This document shows positions 1 through 6,133 of a stretch of DNA of 6,308 nucleotides, in pieces. The DNA lies in NCBI GenBank assembly GCA_946056455.1, contig CAMGJS010000058.1:1-6308 (forward strand). Direction: 5' to 3'. The notes beneath the pieces are model-generated. The model was not told the origin of the DNA and did not search any database. It saw nothing but the letters and a program-made list of their open reading frames with translations. Numbering within the stretch: position 1 is the stretch's first letter; every line of letters starts with the position of its first letter. Source of the stretch: an uncultured Clostridia bacterium (GTDB taxonomy: Bacteria > Bacillota > Clostridia > Oscillospirales > Ruminococcaceae). The position numbers and the translations under genes were made by a program.

Positions 1-850
1 GAGCAAGGAAAATTCCCATAAACATTCCGCGCGACTGGTTTAAGGTACAGCCTACCTCTTTGCCCATTCCCACGCAGGTAAGGCGATATGCGCAAAGCTC
101 AACATATCTTTTCTTTCCGACAATATATCCGCCCGTTTCGGCTATTCCTCCGCCTGCATTTTTTATAAGCGAGCCTACGCATATATCTGCACCCACTTCT
201 GTAGGCTCTCTTTTTTCAACAAATTCACCATAGCAGTTATCGACCATAACGATAACATCGGGGTTCTTTTCCTTGCAGGCTTTAATAATCTCTTCCATCT
301 GAGAAATCGTTATTGCGGAGCGAAGCGAATACCCCCTTGAACGCTGAATGTAGACTACCTTTGCGCCCGGCAATTTTTCAAGTATCTTTTCTTTATCAAA
401 AGAGCCGTCATCTTTAAGGTCGACCTTGTCATATTTCACACCAAAGTCCGAGAGGGAGCCGTTCCCCTTTTCTCCTCTTATTCCGATGACTTCTTCAAGA
501 GTATCGTAGGGCGAACCCGTTATGCAAAGGAGCGTGTCGCCCGTTCTTAAAAGTCCGAAAAGAGCTACGGTGAGTGCGTGTGTTCCCGAAACGAAATTAT
601 GCCTTACAAGAGCGTCCTCGGCTTTGAAAATATCGGCATAAACGGCGTCGAGAACATCTCTGCCCAGATCGTCATAGCCGTAGCCCGTACTGCCCTTAAA
701 GCAAGCCTCGCTCACTTTATTTTTTGCAAAAGCATAAAGCACCTTTTCTGTATTGTAGGCTAAAATATCGTCAATTTTTTCAAAAGTATCCTTTGCCGAT
801 ATTTCAGCCTGCTCCGAGGCTTGTCTTATCTTTTCGCTTATTGTAAACAT
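1..850 (-). CDS. PLP-dependent methionine gamma-lyase family protein (YnbB / 'aluminium resistance' type), C-terminus cut by window edge
   Basis: I translated this leftward frame from ATG at 850-848. It stays open for 283 codons to the window edge with no stop or frameshift. It matches the fold-type I PLP enzyme family called methionine gamma-lyase or 'aluminium resistance protein' (YnbB). Visible landmarks are an STGYGYDDLGRD block at residues 54-65, SGTHA at 88-92 in the cofactor phosphate-binding region, QRSRGY at 169-174, VDNCYGEF at 203-210 with Asp204 as the likely PLP pyridine-nitrogen partner, and GSLIKNAGGG at 226-235 with Lys230 as the likely Schiff-base lysine. Family members are usually a little over 400 residues, so about two thirds is present. 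An AAAGGA site about 10 bases upstream lies inside the end of the GNAT gene, which stops 3 bases before this start, so it is the fourth gene of the leftward operon. The family is expected to be cytoplasmic, and substrate specificity is poorly established. The aluminium name is historical. Family call confident, reaction uncertain. Confidence 0.9.
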   Translation of the reverse strand, partial: MFTISEKIRQASEQAEISAKDTFEKIDDILAYNTEKVLYAFAKNKVSEACFKGSTGYGYDDLGRDVLDAVYADIFKAEDALVRHNFVSGTHALTVALFGLLRTGDTLLCITGSPYDTLEEVIGIRGEKGNGSLSDFGVKYDKVDLKDDGSFDKEKILEKLPGAKVVYIQRSRGYSLRSAITISQMEEIIKACKEKNPDVIVMVDNCYGEFVEKREPTEVGADICVGSLIKNAGGGIAETGGYIVGKKRYVELCAYRLTCVGMGKEVGCTLNQSRGMFMGIFLA

Positions 851-853
851 ATT

Positions 854-1552
854 TTAAAAATCCTTTCGCTTTATATAAATATAGTCCTCGTATTTTTTCT
901 CAAAACCTGCTCCCTCATAAAATGAAACCCGTTCGTCCTTTGCAAAGAGCAGGCACTCTTTTTTATATGTCTTTCTGAGCTGATACAAAAGCTTTCTCGC
1001 CTCGCCCTTTCCTCTGTTTACAGGGGATGTAGCAATCATTCCGAAAAACGCAAAGGAGTCGCACTCAAAGAGCATTGTCGCCGTGGTTTTATTATAAAGA
1101 TACGCTTTTGAAACGCCGTGCCTTATGCGGTGAGAAGTGTCCGTCAGCCACTCGGCATAGGAATTTTCAATATCAAATCCCGTTTTGAGTATAGAGAAAA
1201 CATCGTCAAGCTTTGGGTTGTTATTTACTGTTATATCCTCGCTCAAAGCATTTTCGGGGAAGGAGAAAAGCGTTCTTCTCACCTTGTCGTAGCCGTCAAT
1301 TTCAATGGGAACAGAGGTTTCAATTTCATCGGGAGAGAGGGTGCGAAGAAAGAACGAGAGTTCTTCAATGTCCCCGATATTCTCTGCCGAAATAACAACA
1401 TTCGAGTTGAATTTTGAGATAATTCCGCTGTCCCCCGTTGAATAAAATTCAGCAAAATCATATCCCGTGCCGTAGGCTTTATAGTGGGACAATATCTTCT
1501 GCTCATAGTAGCTGTCATAAAGCCGTGGCAAAGAAAAAATGCGCTCTATCAT
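854..1552 (-). CDS. GNAT-family N-acetyltransferase-like protein
   Basis: This 232-residue protein has a C-terminal GNAT fold. Residues 172-190 (MIATSPVNRGKGEARKLLY) contain the acetyl-CoA pyrophosphate-binding motif R/Q-x-x-G-x-G/A as Arg180-Gly-Lys-Gly183-Glu-Ala185. The late strand-helix motif follows as FYEGAGFEK at 211-219. The N-terminal half (about 1-125) shows no motif I recognise and may be a degenerate GNAT repeat or a substrate-binding extension, since a single GNAT domain is only about 150 residues. The start ATG overlaps the stop of the upstream M42 gene as ATGA, and AGGA lies 5 bases before it, supporting coupled translation. No signal peptide or membrane segment is visible, so it is cytoplasmic. 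The acceptor substrate cannot be read from sequence. Its place between aminopeptidases and a PLP lyase suggests an amino acid, small peptide or amine, but that is inference. Confidence 0.85.
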   Translation of the reverse strand: MIERIFSLPRLYDSYYEQKILSHYKAYGTGYDFAEFYSTGDSGIISKFNSNVVISAENIGDIEELSFFLRTLSPDEIETSVPIEIDGYDKVRRTLFSFPENALSEDITVNNNPKLDDVFSILKTGFDIENSYAEWLTDTSHRIRHGVSKAYLYNKTTATMLFECDSFAFFGMIATSPVNRGKGEARKLLYQLRKTYKKECLLFAKDERVSFYEGAGFEKKYEDYIYIKRKDF

Positions 1553-2553
1553 ATATTTCCTATCTCACAAAGTACCGCTTTGCACAGGTCAAGGCAGGCT
1601 TTTATGTCCGCCATATCTGCAACGCAGGAGGGCGAATGAAGATAACGGCAGGGGACGGAAATCGCCATTGTTCTTACTCCGTCACGGGAGATATGGATAG
1701 CTCCGCTGTCGTTTCCGCCTGCTACAACAGACTTTGTCTGAACGGGGATATTGTTCTTCTTTGCCGTATCAAATGCAAGGCGGTAAAGCTCGCGGTCATA
1801 AATCGTTGAACGATCCATAAAAGAAACTACCGCTCCGCCTTTTTGAAGACATACTTTTTTGTCGCCGTCCGAAAGGGGAATATCGGCGGCTGTTGTTGTT
1901 TCAAGGACTATTGCAATATCGGGGTTGACGGAAAACGCCGCCGTCTTTGCTCCCCTTGTGCCTATTTCCTCCTGAACGGTGAAAACGAATGTGGTATCAA
2001 AGGGAATTTCACCCTTTATCATCTCAATCATCATTTCGCAACCTGCTCGGTCGTCTATTGCTTTGCAACGGATTTTTCCGTCGCCGAAGCGGACAAATTC
2101 CGACCTGAAATATGCTATATTGCCTAAGCTGACATACTGTTCGGCTTCCTCTTTTGTTTCTGCTCCTATATCAATATAAAGGGCGGACATTTCGGGCGAT
2201 TTTTCTTTTTCGCTCTTTGAAAGATTATGAACGGCGGCTGAGCCTATCACTCCGTTGTGACCGTTTATTTCAACCCTTGTTCCCATAATGGTGGAGGGCT
2301 CAATTCCTCCCACGGCGGAAAAGGCAAGAGAGCCGTCCGCTCTTATTGCTGTAACGATAAGGGCGACTTCGTCCATATGTGCGGCTATCATTATCTTTGA
2401 CTTCGGTGAGCCTGCTCCCTTTTTTTCGCAGATAAGGTTGCCTAATTTGTCAACCCGGTATGTGCAGTAATCTTTTATTTCATTTATAATAAATTCGCGG
2501 ACATTCTTTTCATCGCCCGAAGCGCCGTTTAAAAGGCAAAGTTTTTCAAGCAT
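1549..2553 (-). CDS. M42 family metallopeptidase (TET-like aminopeptidase), second paralogue
   Basis: This is a 334-residue M42 aminopeptidase (FrvX / glutamyl aminopeptidase / 'endoglucanase' family), a cytoplasmic di-metal enzyme that removes N-terminal residues from peptides and usually forms large tetrahedral dodecamers. Metal-site motifs appear in order: AAHMDE with His59 and Asp61, AIDDRAG with Asp167/Asp168, and VQEEIGTRGA with Glu195 (likely catalytic base) and Glu196. LETTTAADIP follows at 217-226, then GGNDSGAIH at 279-287 and CRYLHSP with His306. At the position where the neighbouring paralogue has a metal-ligand Asp (Asp223), this protein has Glu218, with Asp224 shortly after. Length is normal for the family. 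Its ATG shares one base with the stop of the upstream paralogue (TAATG), with a GGGGG-rich site about 7 bases before it, so the two are probably co-translated. Substrate preference is not readable. Confidence 0.95.
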   Translation of the reverse strand: MLEKLCLLNGASGDEKNVREFIINEIKDYCTYRVDKLGNLICEKKGAGSPKSKIMIAAHMDEVALIVTAIRADGSLAFSAVGGIEPSTIMGTRVEINGHNGVIGSAAVHNLSKSEKEKSPEMSALYIDIGAETKEEAEQYVSLGNIAYFRSEFVRFGDGKIRCKAIDDRAGCEMMIEMIKGEIPFDTTFVFTVQEEIGTRGAKTAAFSVNPDIAIVLETTTAADIPLSDGDKKVCLQKGGAVVSFMDRSTIYDRELYRLAFDTAKKNNIPVQTKSVVAGGNDSGAIHISRDGVRTMAISVPCRYLHSPSCVADMADIKACLDLCKAVLCEIGNI

Positions 2554-3554
2554 TATTTTACCCCCTTTACAAATTCGGCAATAAGCTCTGCGCAGGATAT
2601 AATGTCCCTTGTGTCAACTACCTCAACGGGAGTGTGCATATATTTTAAAGGAATTGAAATTGTTGACGACAACGCACCCTCACGGTTTATTGCAAATCTG
2701 TCGGCATTTGTGCCTGTTCTGCCGTTCATCACTTCTATCTGATAGGGGATATTCTTTTCCCTGGCAATATTTATAAGCTCGTTTGAAAGCTCTCTGTCAA
2801 GTGAGGGGGCTATGCCTATCATTGCGCCCTTGCCCATTTTTCCGCATTTTTCCTCTTTCTCTCCCGATGCGTAGGCAAAGCTGACATCAACAGCTATGGC
2901 AATATCGGGGTTAAAGGAGAATGCTCCCGTCGCGGCGCCTCTCTCGCCCACTTCTTCCTCGGAGGAAAACAAAATCTGCAAGGTGCAGTTTATGTTCTCC
3001 TTTGATAAAAGCTCAAGAGCATAAAGAATAACGGCAACTCCGCTTCTGTCGTCAAGAGCAGAGGCGGAAACTCTTGTTCCCAAAAGCTCCGCAAAAGGCG
3101 AACAGAATGAAACATTATCACCCAAGGAAACTATCTTTTCAAGCTCTTCTTTTGAATAGCCCGTGTCAATATAAGCCTCGTCAAAATCAAGGGGTTTGTT
3201 GTCGGAAGCAAGGTGCGGCGGAATGGAAACTACCGTGCCTGCAATATCCTTTTTGCCGTGAATGATAAGTTGCAGAGCAGGGAGAAATCTTTTGTCAATT
3301 CCTCCGCAAGGGGCGACCTTCAAAAAGCCGTCCTCCGTGATATGAGTAACGATAAAACCTATTCTGTCAATGTGAGCGTCAAGCAGAACCTTTTTCTCAC
3401 CGTTGCCTATGGTAGCAAAAACGCTGTTATTTTTTATAAAGGCATTTTCGTCATATTTTTTAAGATAGGATAAAGCGACTTCTGCCGCCGCTTTTTCATT
3501 TCCGCTTACTCCGCCCTCTGAGCATAAGGCTTTAAGCACATTATTTATGTCCAA
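2553..3554 (-). CDS. M42 family metallopeptidase (TET-like aminopeptidase), first paralogue, TTG start
   Basis: First gene of the leftward operon, a 333-residue M42 aminopeptidase. Metal and catalytic motifs are complete: DAHIDRIGF with His61 and Asp63, ALDDRSG with Asp168/Asp169, SSEEEVGERGA with Glu200 (likely base) and Glu201 (ligand), AVDVSF with Asp223, TGTNADRF at 280-287, and KYMHTP with His307. I place the start at TTG 3554-3552 because GGGAGGA lies 7 bases upstream, the resulting N-terminus (MDINNVLKALCSEGGVSG) fits the family, and the length matches the paralogue. The in-frame ATG at 3647 lies upstream of the promoter -10 box and would add a hydrophobic leader with no ribosome site. 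The gene ends TAATG, overlapping the second M42 gene. The two proteins share fold and motifs but differ around the metal site, so this is an old duplication. Expected role: cytoplasmic peptide trimming. Confidence 0.93.
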   Translation of the reverse strand: MDINNVLKALCSEGGVSGNEKAAAEVALSYLKKYDENAFIKNNSVFATIGNGEKKVLLDAHIDRIGFIVTHITEDGFLKVAPCGGIDKRFLPALQLIIHGKKDIAGTVVSIPPHLASDNKPLDFDEAYIDTGYSKEELEKIVSLGDNVSFCSPFAELLGTRVSASALDDRSGVAVILYALELLSKENINCTLQILFSSEEEVGERGAATGAFSFNPDIAIAVDVSFAYASGEKEEKCGKMGKGAMIGIAPSLDRELSNELINIAREKNIPYQIEVMNGRTGTNADRFAINREGALSSTISIPLKYMHTPVEVVDTRDIISCAELIAEFVKGVK

Positions 3555-3561
3555 AAGAAAA

Positions 3562-3569
3562 TCCTCCCT
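3562..3569 (-). promoter_or_regulatory. Shine-Dalgarno site deciding the TTG start of the first M42 gene
   Basis: The minus strand reads AGGGAGGA here, followed by the 7-base spacer TTTTCTT and then TTG. No ATG follows at a usable distance: the nearest in-frame ATG (3572-3570) is upstream of the site and touches it. This is the main evidence for a TTG initiator. Confidence 0.85.
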
Positions 3570-3575
3570 CATATA

Positions 3576-3595
3576 TGATATTTCAAAAAGTATCA
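3576..3595. repeat. Imperfect 20-bp inverted repeat in the leader of the M42 operon
   Basis: The arms TGATATTT and AAGTATCA surround a CAAA centre and pair at seven of eight positions, plus one G-T pair on one strand. The element lies between the predicted transcription start (about 3609) and the Shine-Dalgarno site of the first M42 gene, and about 70 bases upstream of the divergent flippase gene. It could be an operator or a weak leader hairpin. It is AT-rich, so chance cannot be excluded. Confidence 0.35.
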
Positions 3596-3615
3596 GCATA
3601 AAATTTAACATTAAA

Positions 3616-3644
3616 ATTATACCCCTTTTTGAAAAAAATAGCAA
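3616..3644 (-). promoter_or_regulatory. Sigma-A type promoter of the leftward M42 operon
   Basis: On the minus strand a -35 box TTGCTA (3644-3639) is followed by an exact 17-base spacer and a perfect -10 box TATAAT (3621-3616). The spacer carries a T7 run. Transcription would start near 3609, giving a leader of about 55 bases before the TTG start codon. No other comparably good promoter is visible between the genes of this operon. Confidence 0.8.
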
Positions 3645-3650
3645 CATTTT

Positions 3651-3660
3651 AAGGTGAGGA
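3651..3660 (+). promoter_or_regulatory. Shine-Dalgarno site of the flippase gene
   Basis: AAGGTGAGGA followed by TTTTT and ATG at 3666. A GTG within this site (3654) is in frame, but it has no ribosome site of its own, so ATG 3666 is preferred. No convincing -35/-10 pair for the plus strand is visible in the intergenic region. The nearest hexamers are TATGAT at 3574 and TAAAAT at 3599 or 3612, all without a matching -35. Confidence 0.75.
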
Positions 3661-3665
3661 TTTTT

Positions 3666-5165
3666 ATGAGGCAGAAAATTACCGCCGATACAATTATAAT
3701 ATCGGCATTTTCTTTAATATTGCAAGGGCTTTCAATAGCTCTCAATATCGCCGTGACAAGACAGCTGGGCGAAAGCGCTGTCGGTGTGCTTTCTCTCGTG
3801 TCGCAGTTTTTTGTTTTTGCAATTACCCTTTCGGGCGGAAATATCTTTGTTATTTCAAGCAGATTTATTTCCGAGGAAATAGGCAGAAAAGGCAATGTTG
3901 AAAAAATTGTCCTTTATTGTCTTATATCGGGGCTTACCCTTTCTTTTATTTTTTCGGGGACGATATTTGCCCTTTCTTCTCACATTATAGACGAATTTAT
4001 GGAGGGAAAAGGCTCAATAGCGGCGATAAGGATAATGGCTCTGTCCTTGCCCCTTGCCACAACGGGTAGCTGTATTAAAGGGTATTTTCACGCAAGAAGA
4101 ATAGTCCTTATCCCCTGCATATCGGAGTTCACCGAGTTTTTTGTCAAGGGAGCGTCGCTTCTTTCAATGATAACTCTTTTTGCAAAAAACGGAAAAGCGG
4201 ACATCTTCACCTGCTCGGCGGTGTCTTTAATGCTCGGCGAGGCGGTTTCCTGCATAATGCTTTGCGTATTCTATGTCAAGGAGCGACTTCCAAAAGCGGA
4301 AGTTCCGCCAAAGATTTCATTCGGGGAATTTTTAAAGCTTTCAGCGCCCATAACCTTAGGAGCGTATATTTTCGTCTTGCTTTCGGCGACAAACGAGGCG
4401 CTTGTCCCCATAACGCTGAAAAGCTTTTCGGGCTCTGCCGAAACGGCTTTGTCGCAGTACGGAATATTCGAGGGGATAATTATGCCCGTTATATTCTTCC
4501 CGTCGGTACTTTTGCAAAGTCTTTCGGTGATACTTGTGCCTGAAATCGCAAGGGAAAACAAAGGCTTTTGCCCTCTGAATGTCAGAAAGGTATCAAAAAG
4601 AGCAATATCTCAGGCTTTCGCCACAGCGTTTATTTCGGCGATGTTCATATTCTCCTTCGGCGGTGAGATAGGCGCGCTGTTGTCCGAAAGTCCATTAGCG
4701 GCAAAAACTCTCACGATAATATGCCCCGTTATTCCGTTTATCTATATTGAAATTGTCACCGAAAGCATTTTAAAAGGGCTTGGCAGACAGAAATTCTGCA
4801 TTATAAATTCGGCGGCGGAATATCTCATAAGAATATCCTGCGTTGTGGTTTTTGTGCGTATTATAGGCTTTTACGGCGTTATTGTCTCATATTTTGCAAG
4901 CAACATAATCTGCAACACCATAAGGATAATCGCCGTTCACAAATTAACGGGACTTCGCTTTGATTTTGTGGGAAACATTCTTGTTCCTCTGTTTTCAGCC
5001 GCAGCGGCGACAAAGCTTTCTTCTATGCTTTATGAGGTGATGAAAAACGGCTCAGCGATAACCCTTATTATTTCGGGCGCATTCTCTCTGCTCTGTTTTA
5101 TTCTGTTAAACGAGGTTCTGCAAAGATTTTGCAAAGAAAAGGAGCAGGAAACGGTAAAAGAGTAA
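3666..5165 (+). CDS. MOP-superfamily flippase, SpoVB-like / polysaccharide transporter family
   Basis: This 499-residue integral membrane protein has about 14 hydrophobic segments spread from residue 8 to 484 and a short charged C-terminal tail (KEKEQETVKE). It fits the polysaccharide transporter branch of the MOP superfamily, whose members flip lipid-linked sugar precursors across the cytoplasmic membrane. Family-typical stretches are NIAVTRQLGESAVG at 27-40, KGYFHARR at 138-145, QYGIFEGIIMPVIFFPS at 264-280 followed by a segment ending VPEIAREN (291-298), and LKGLGRQKF at 369-377. The QYG...MP...FFPS...VPEI pattern is what I associate with SpoVB, which acts in spore cortex precursor export in sporulating Firmicutes; B. 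subtilis SpoVB is of similar length. Assignment to SpoVB itself rather than another flippase of the same branch is not secure, and sporulation cannot be concluded from one gene. It diverges from the M42 operon and ends just before a hairpin terminator. Confidence 0.88.
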   Translation: MRQKITADTIIISAFSLILQGLSIALNIAVTRQLGESAVGVLSLVSQFFVFAITLSGGNIFVISSRFISEEIGRKGNVEKIVLYCLISGLTLSFIFSGTIFALSSHIIDEFMEGKGSIAAIRIMALSLPLATTGSCIKGYFHARRIVLIPCISEFTEFFVKGASLLSMITLFAKNGKADIFTCSAVSLMLGEAVSCIMLCVFYVKERLPKAEVPPKISFGEFLKLSAPITLGAYIFVLLSATNEALVPITLKSFSGSAETALSQYGIFEGIIMPVIFFPSVLLQSLSVILVPEIARENKGFCPLNVRKVSKRAISQAFATAFISAMFIFSFGGEIGALLSESPLAAKTLTIICPVIPFIYIEIVTESILKGLGRQKFCIINSAAEYLIRISCVVVFVRIIGFYGVIVSYFASNIICNTIRIIAVHKLTGLRFDFVGNILVPLFSAAAATKLSSMLYEVMKNGSAITLIISGAFSLLCFILLNEVLQRFCKEKEQETVKE

Positions 5166-5166
5166 G

Positions 5167-5193
5167 AAAAAGTCCGCAAAAAGCGGACTTTAA
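5167..5193. terminator. Bidirectional intrinsic terminator between convergent genes
   Basis: AAAGTCCGC (5169-5177), loop AAAAA, GCGGACTTT (5183-5191) form a perfect 9-bp stem. Read on the minus strand, the stem runs into TTTTTCTT, a good U-tract for ending the leftward AEC permease transcript, whose stop codon is 7 bases before the stem. Read on the plus strand, it ends the flippase transcript 3 bases after its stop, but the U-tract is only TTT before an A run, so termination may be weaker in that direction. Confidence 0.85.
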
Positions 5194-5197
5194 AAAA

Positions 5198-6121
5198 CTA
5201 TACAAGTATGAACGCCATAACGGGAATTGTTATTACGCTTAAAATTGTTGTCAGCAAAACCACATTCGCCGCAAATTCCTGCTCACATTCGTGAAGCTCG
5301 GCAAGAGATTCTATAATTGCGCCCGACGGCGTCATCGCAAGCAGAACGACCGACGCTTTAAGCACATCATCTGCAAATGGAAGAAAGTTTACGCACAAAA
5401 ATGCAAATAACGGAAAGACAATGAGCTTTAAAAGACAAGTAACATAGGCAAACATTCTTGTGAACAAAGCCTTTAAATTCACCTCGGAAAGTCGCATTCC
5501 GAGAATGAGCATACATACGGGCGTTACCATTTTTGCAAGAAGTGCAACAGAGCTTTCAATCTCGTCGGGGAAATGTATTTTAAAGATAAACAACGGCAAA
5601 GCTATCAGAATAGCAAGGGTTGTCGGGTTGAGTATAGCGTTTTTGACCGATATGTAGCGCTTATCGTTTGTTATCATAAATGTTCCTGCCGTAAAGACGA
5701 TAAGGTTCATCGACATAACATTTATGGAGCTGTAACAAAGCACAATAGGTTCATCGGGAAAAACTCCCGAAATAATCGGCATTCCGATAAAGCCCACATT
5801 GCCGAGTACCGCTCCCACGGTCATAATTCTGTATGCCGAGTCATCATATTTCTTGTGCAGGATAAGATACAGTATCCCGAAAAAGATAAGCTGAACGGCA
5901 AGAGTTATAACAAAAAACTTTGCAAGCTTTATAATATTTTCGGTTGAATATTCAAGGTTTAAAAAAGAGTTTATAATCATAGCGGGACCGAGAATATAAA
6001 CAAGAAAAGCCGATATGCTCTTTGCGTGGGACACCGACGCTTTTTTACTCTTGCATAAAACAAATCCCAGAGCCATATATACCAGCATTATTGCTACGGT
6101 CTTAAAAATCAGGATAATCAT
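5198..6121 (-). CDS. AEC (auxin efflux carrier) family permease
   Basis: This 307-residue membrane protein has about ten hydrophobic segments in two halves, typical of the bacterial AEC family (usually 300-320 residues). Hallmarks are GNVGFIGMP at 107-115, the first-half crossover motif, NPTTLA at 165-170, LILGMRLS at 205-212 and LLAMTPSGAI at 260-269, the second-half equivalent. These broken-helix motifs resemble those of the bile-acid/sodium symporter fold. Bacterial members are proposed to carry organic acids such as malate or malonate, but the substrate cannot be read here. The start ATG has AAGGA 9 bases upstream, overlapping the stop codon of the preceding rRNA methyltransferase gene. 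The 12-base gap indicates co-transcription. The gene ends directly at the bidirectional hairpin, so it is the last of its operon. Confidence 0.92.
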   Translation of the reverse strand: MIILIFKTVAIMLVYMALGFVLCKSKKASVSHAKSISAFLVYILGPAMIINSFLNLEYSTENIIKLAKFFVITLAVQLIFFGILYLILHKKYDDSAYRIMTVGAVLGNVGFIGMPIISGVFPDEPIVLCYSSINVMSMNLIVFTAGTFMITNDKRYISVKNAILNPTTLAILIALPLFIFKIHFPDEIESSVALLAKMVTPVCMLILGMRLSEVNLKALFTRMFAYVTCLLKLIVFPLFAFLCVNFLPFADDVLKASVVLLAMTPSGAIIESLAELHECEQEFAANVVLLTTILSVITIPVMAFILV

Positions 6122-6133
6122 TTTAACAAGTCC

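Noticed and set aside
1438..1809. Plus-strand open frame of 123 codons
   Set aside because: It runs antisense across the junction of the GNAT and M42 genes, has no ribosome site or family resemblance, and the opposite strand carries clear protein motifs.
3647..3655. ATG at 3647 as the start of the first M42 protein
   Set aside because: It lies upstream of the promoter -10 box, has no ribosome site, and adds a hydrophobic stretch foreign to M42 proteins. TTG 3554 has a strong site at the right distance.
3629..3657. TTGAAA at 3629 as a -35 box for the flippase gene
   Set aside because: No -10-like hexamer lies 16-18 bases downstream; that position falls on the Shine-Dalgarno site.
3617..3895. 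Minus-strand open frame overlapping the flippase start and the divergent promoter
   Set aside because: It covers the flippase coding start in antisense and has no supported initiation site. It exists only because the AT-rich intergenic region lacks stops.
5573..5947. Plus-strand open frame of 124 codons inside the permease region
   Set aside because: It is antisense to the AEC permease. The composition (many His, Arg, Lys, Tyr, no motif) is that of a shadow frame of a membrane protein.
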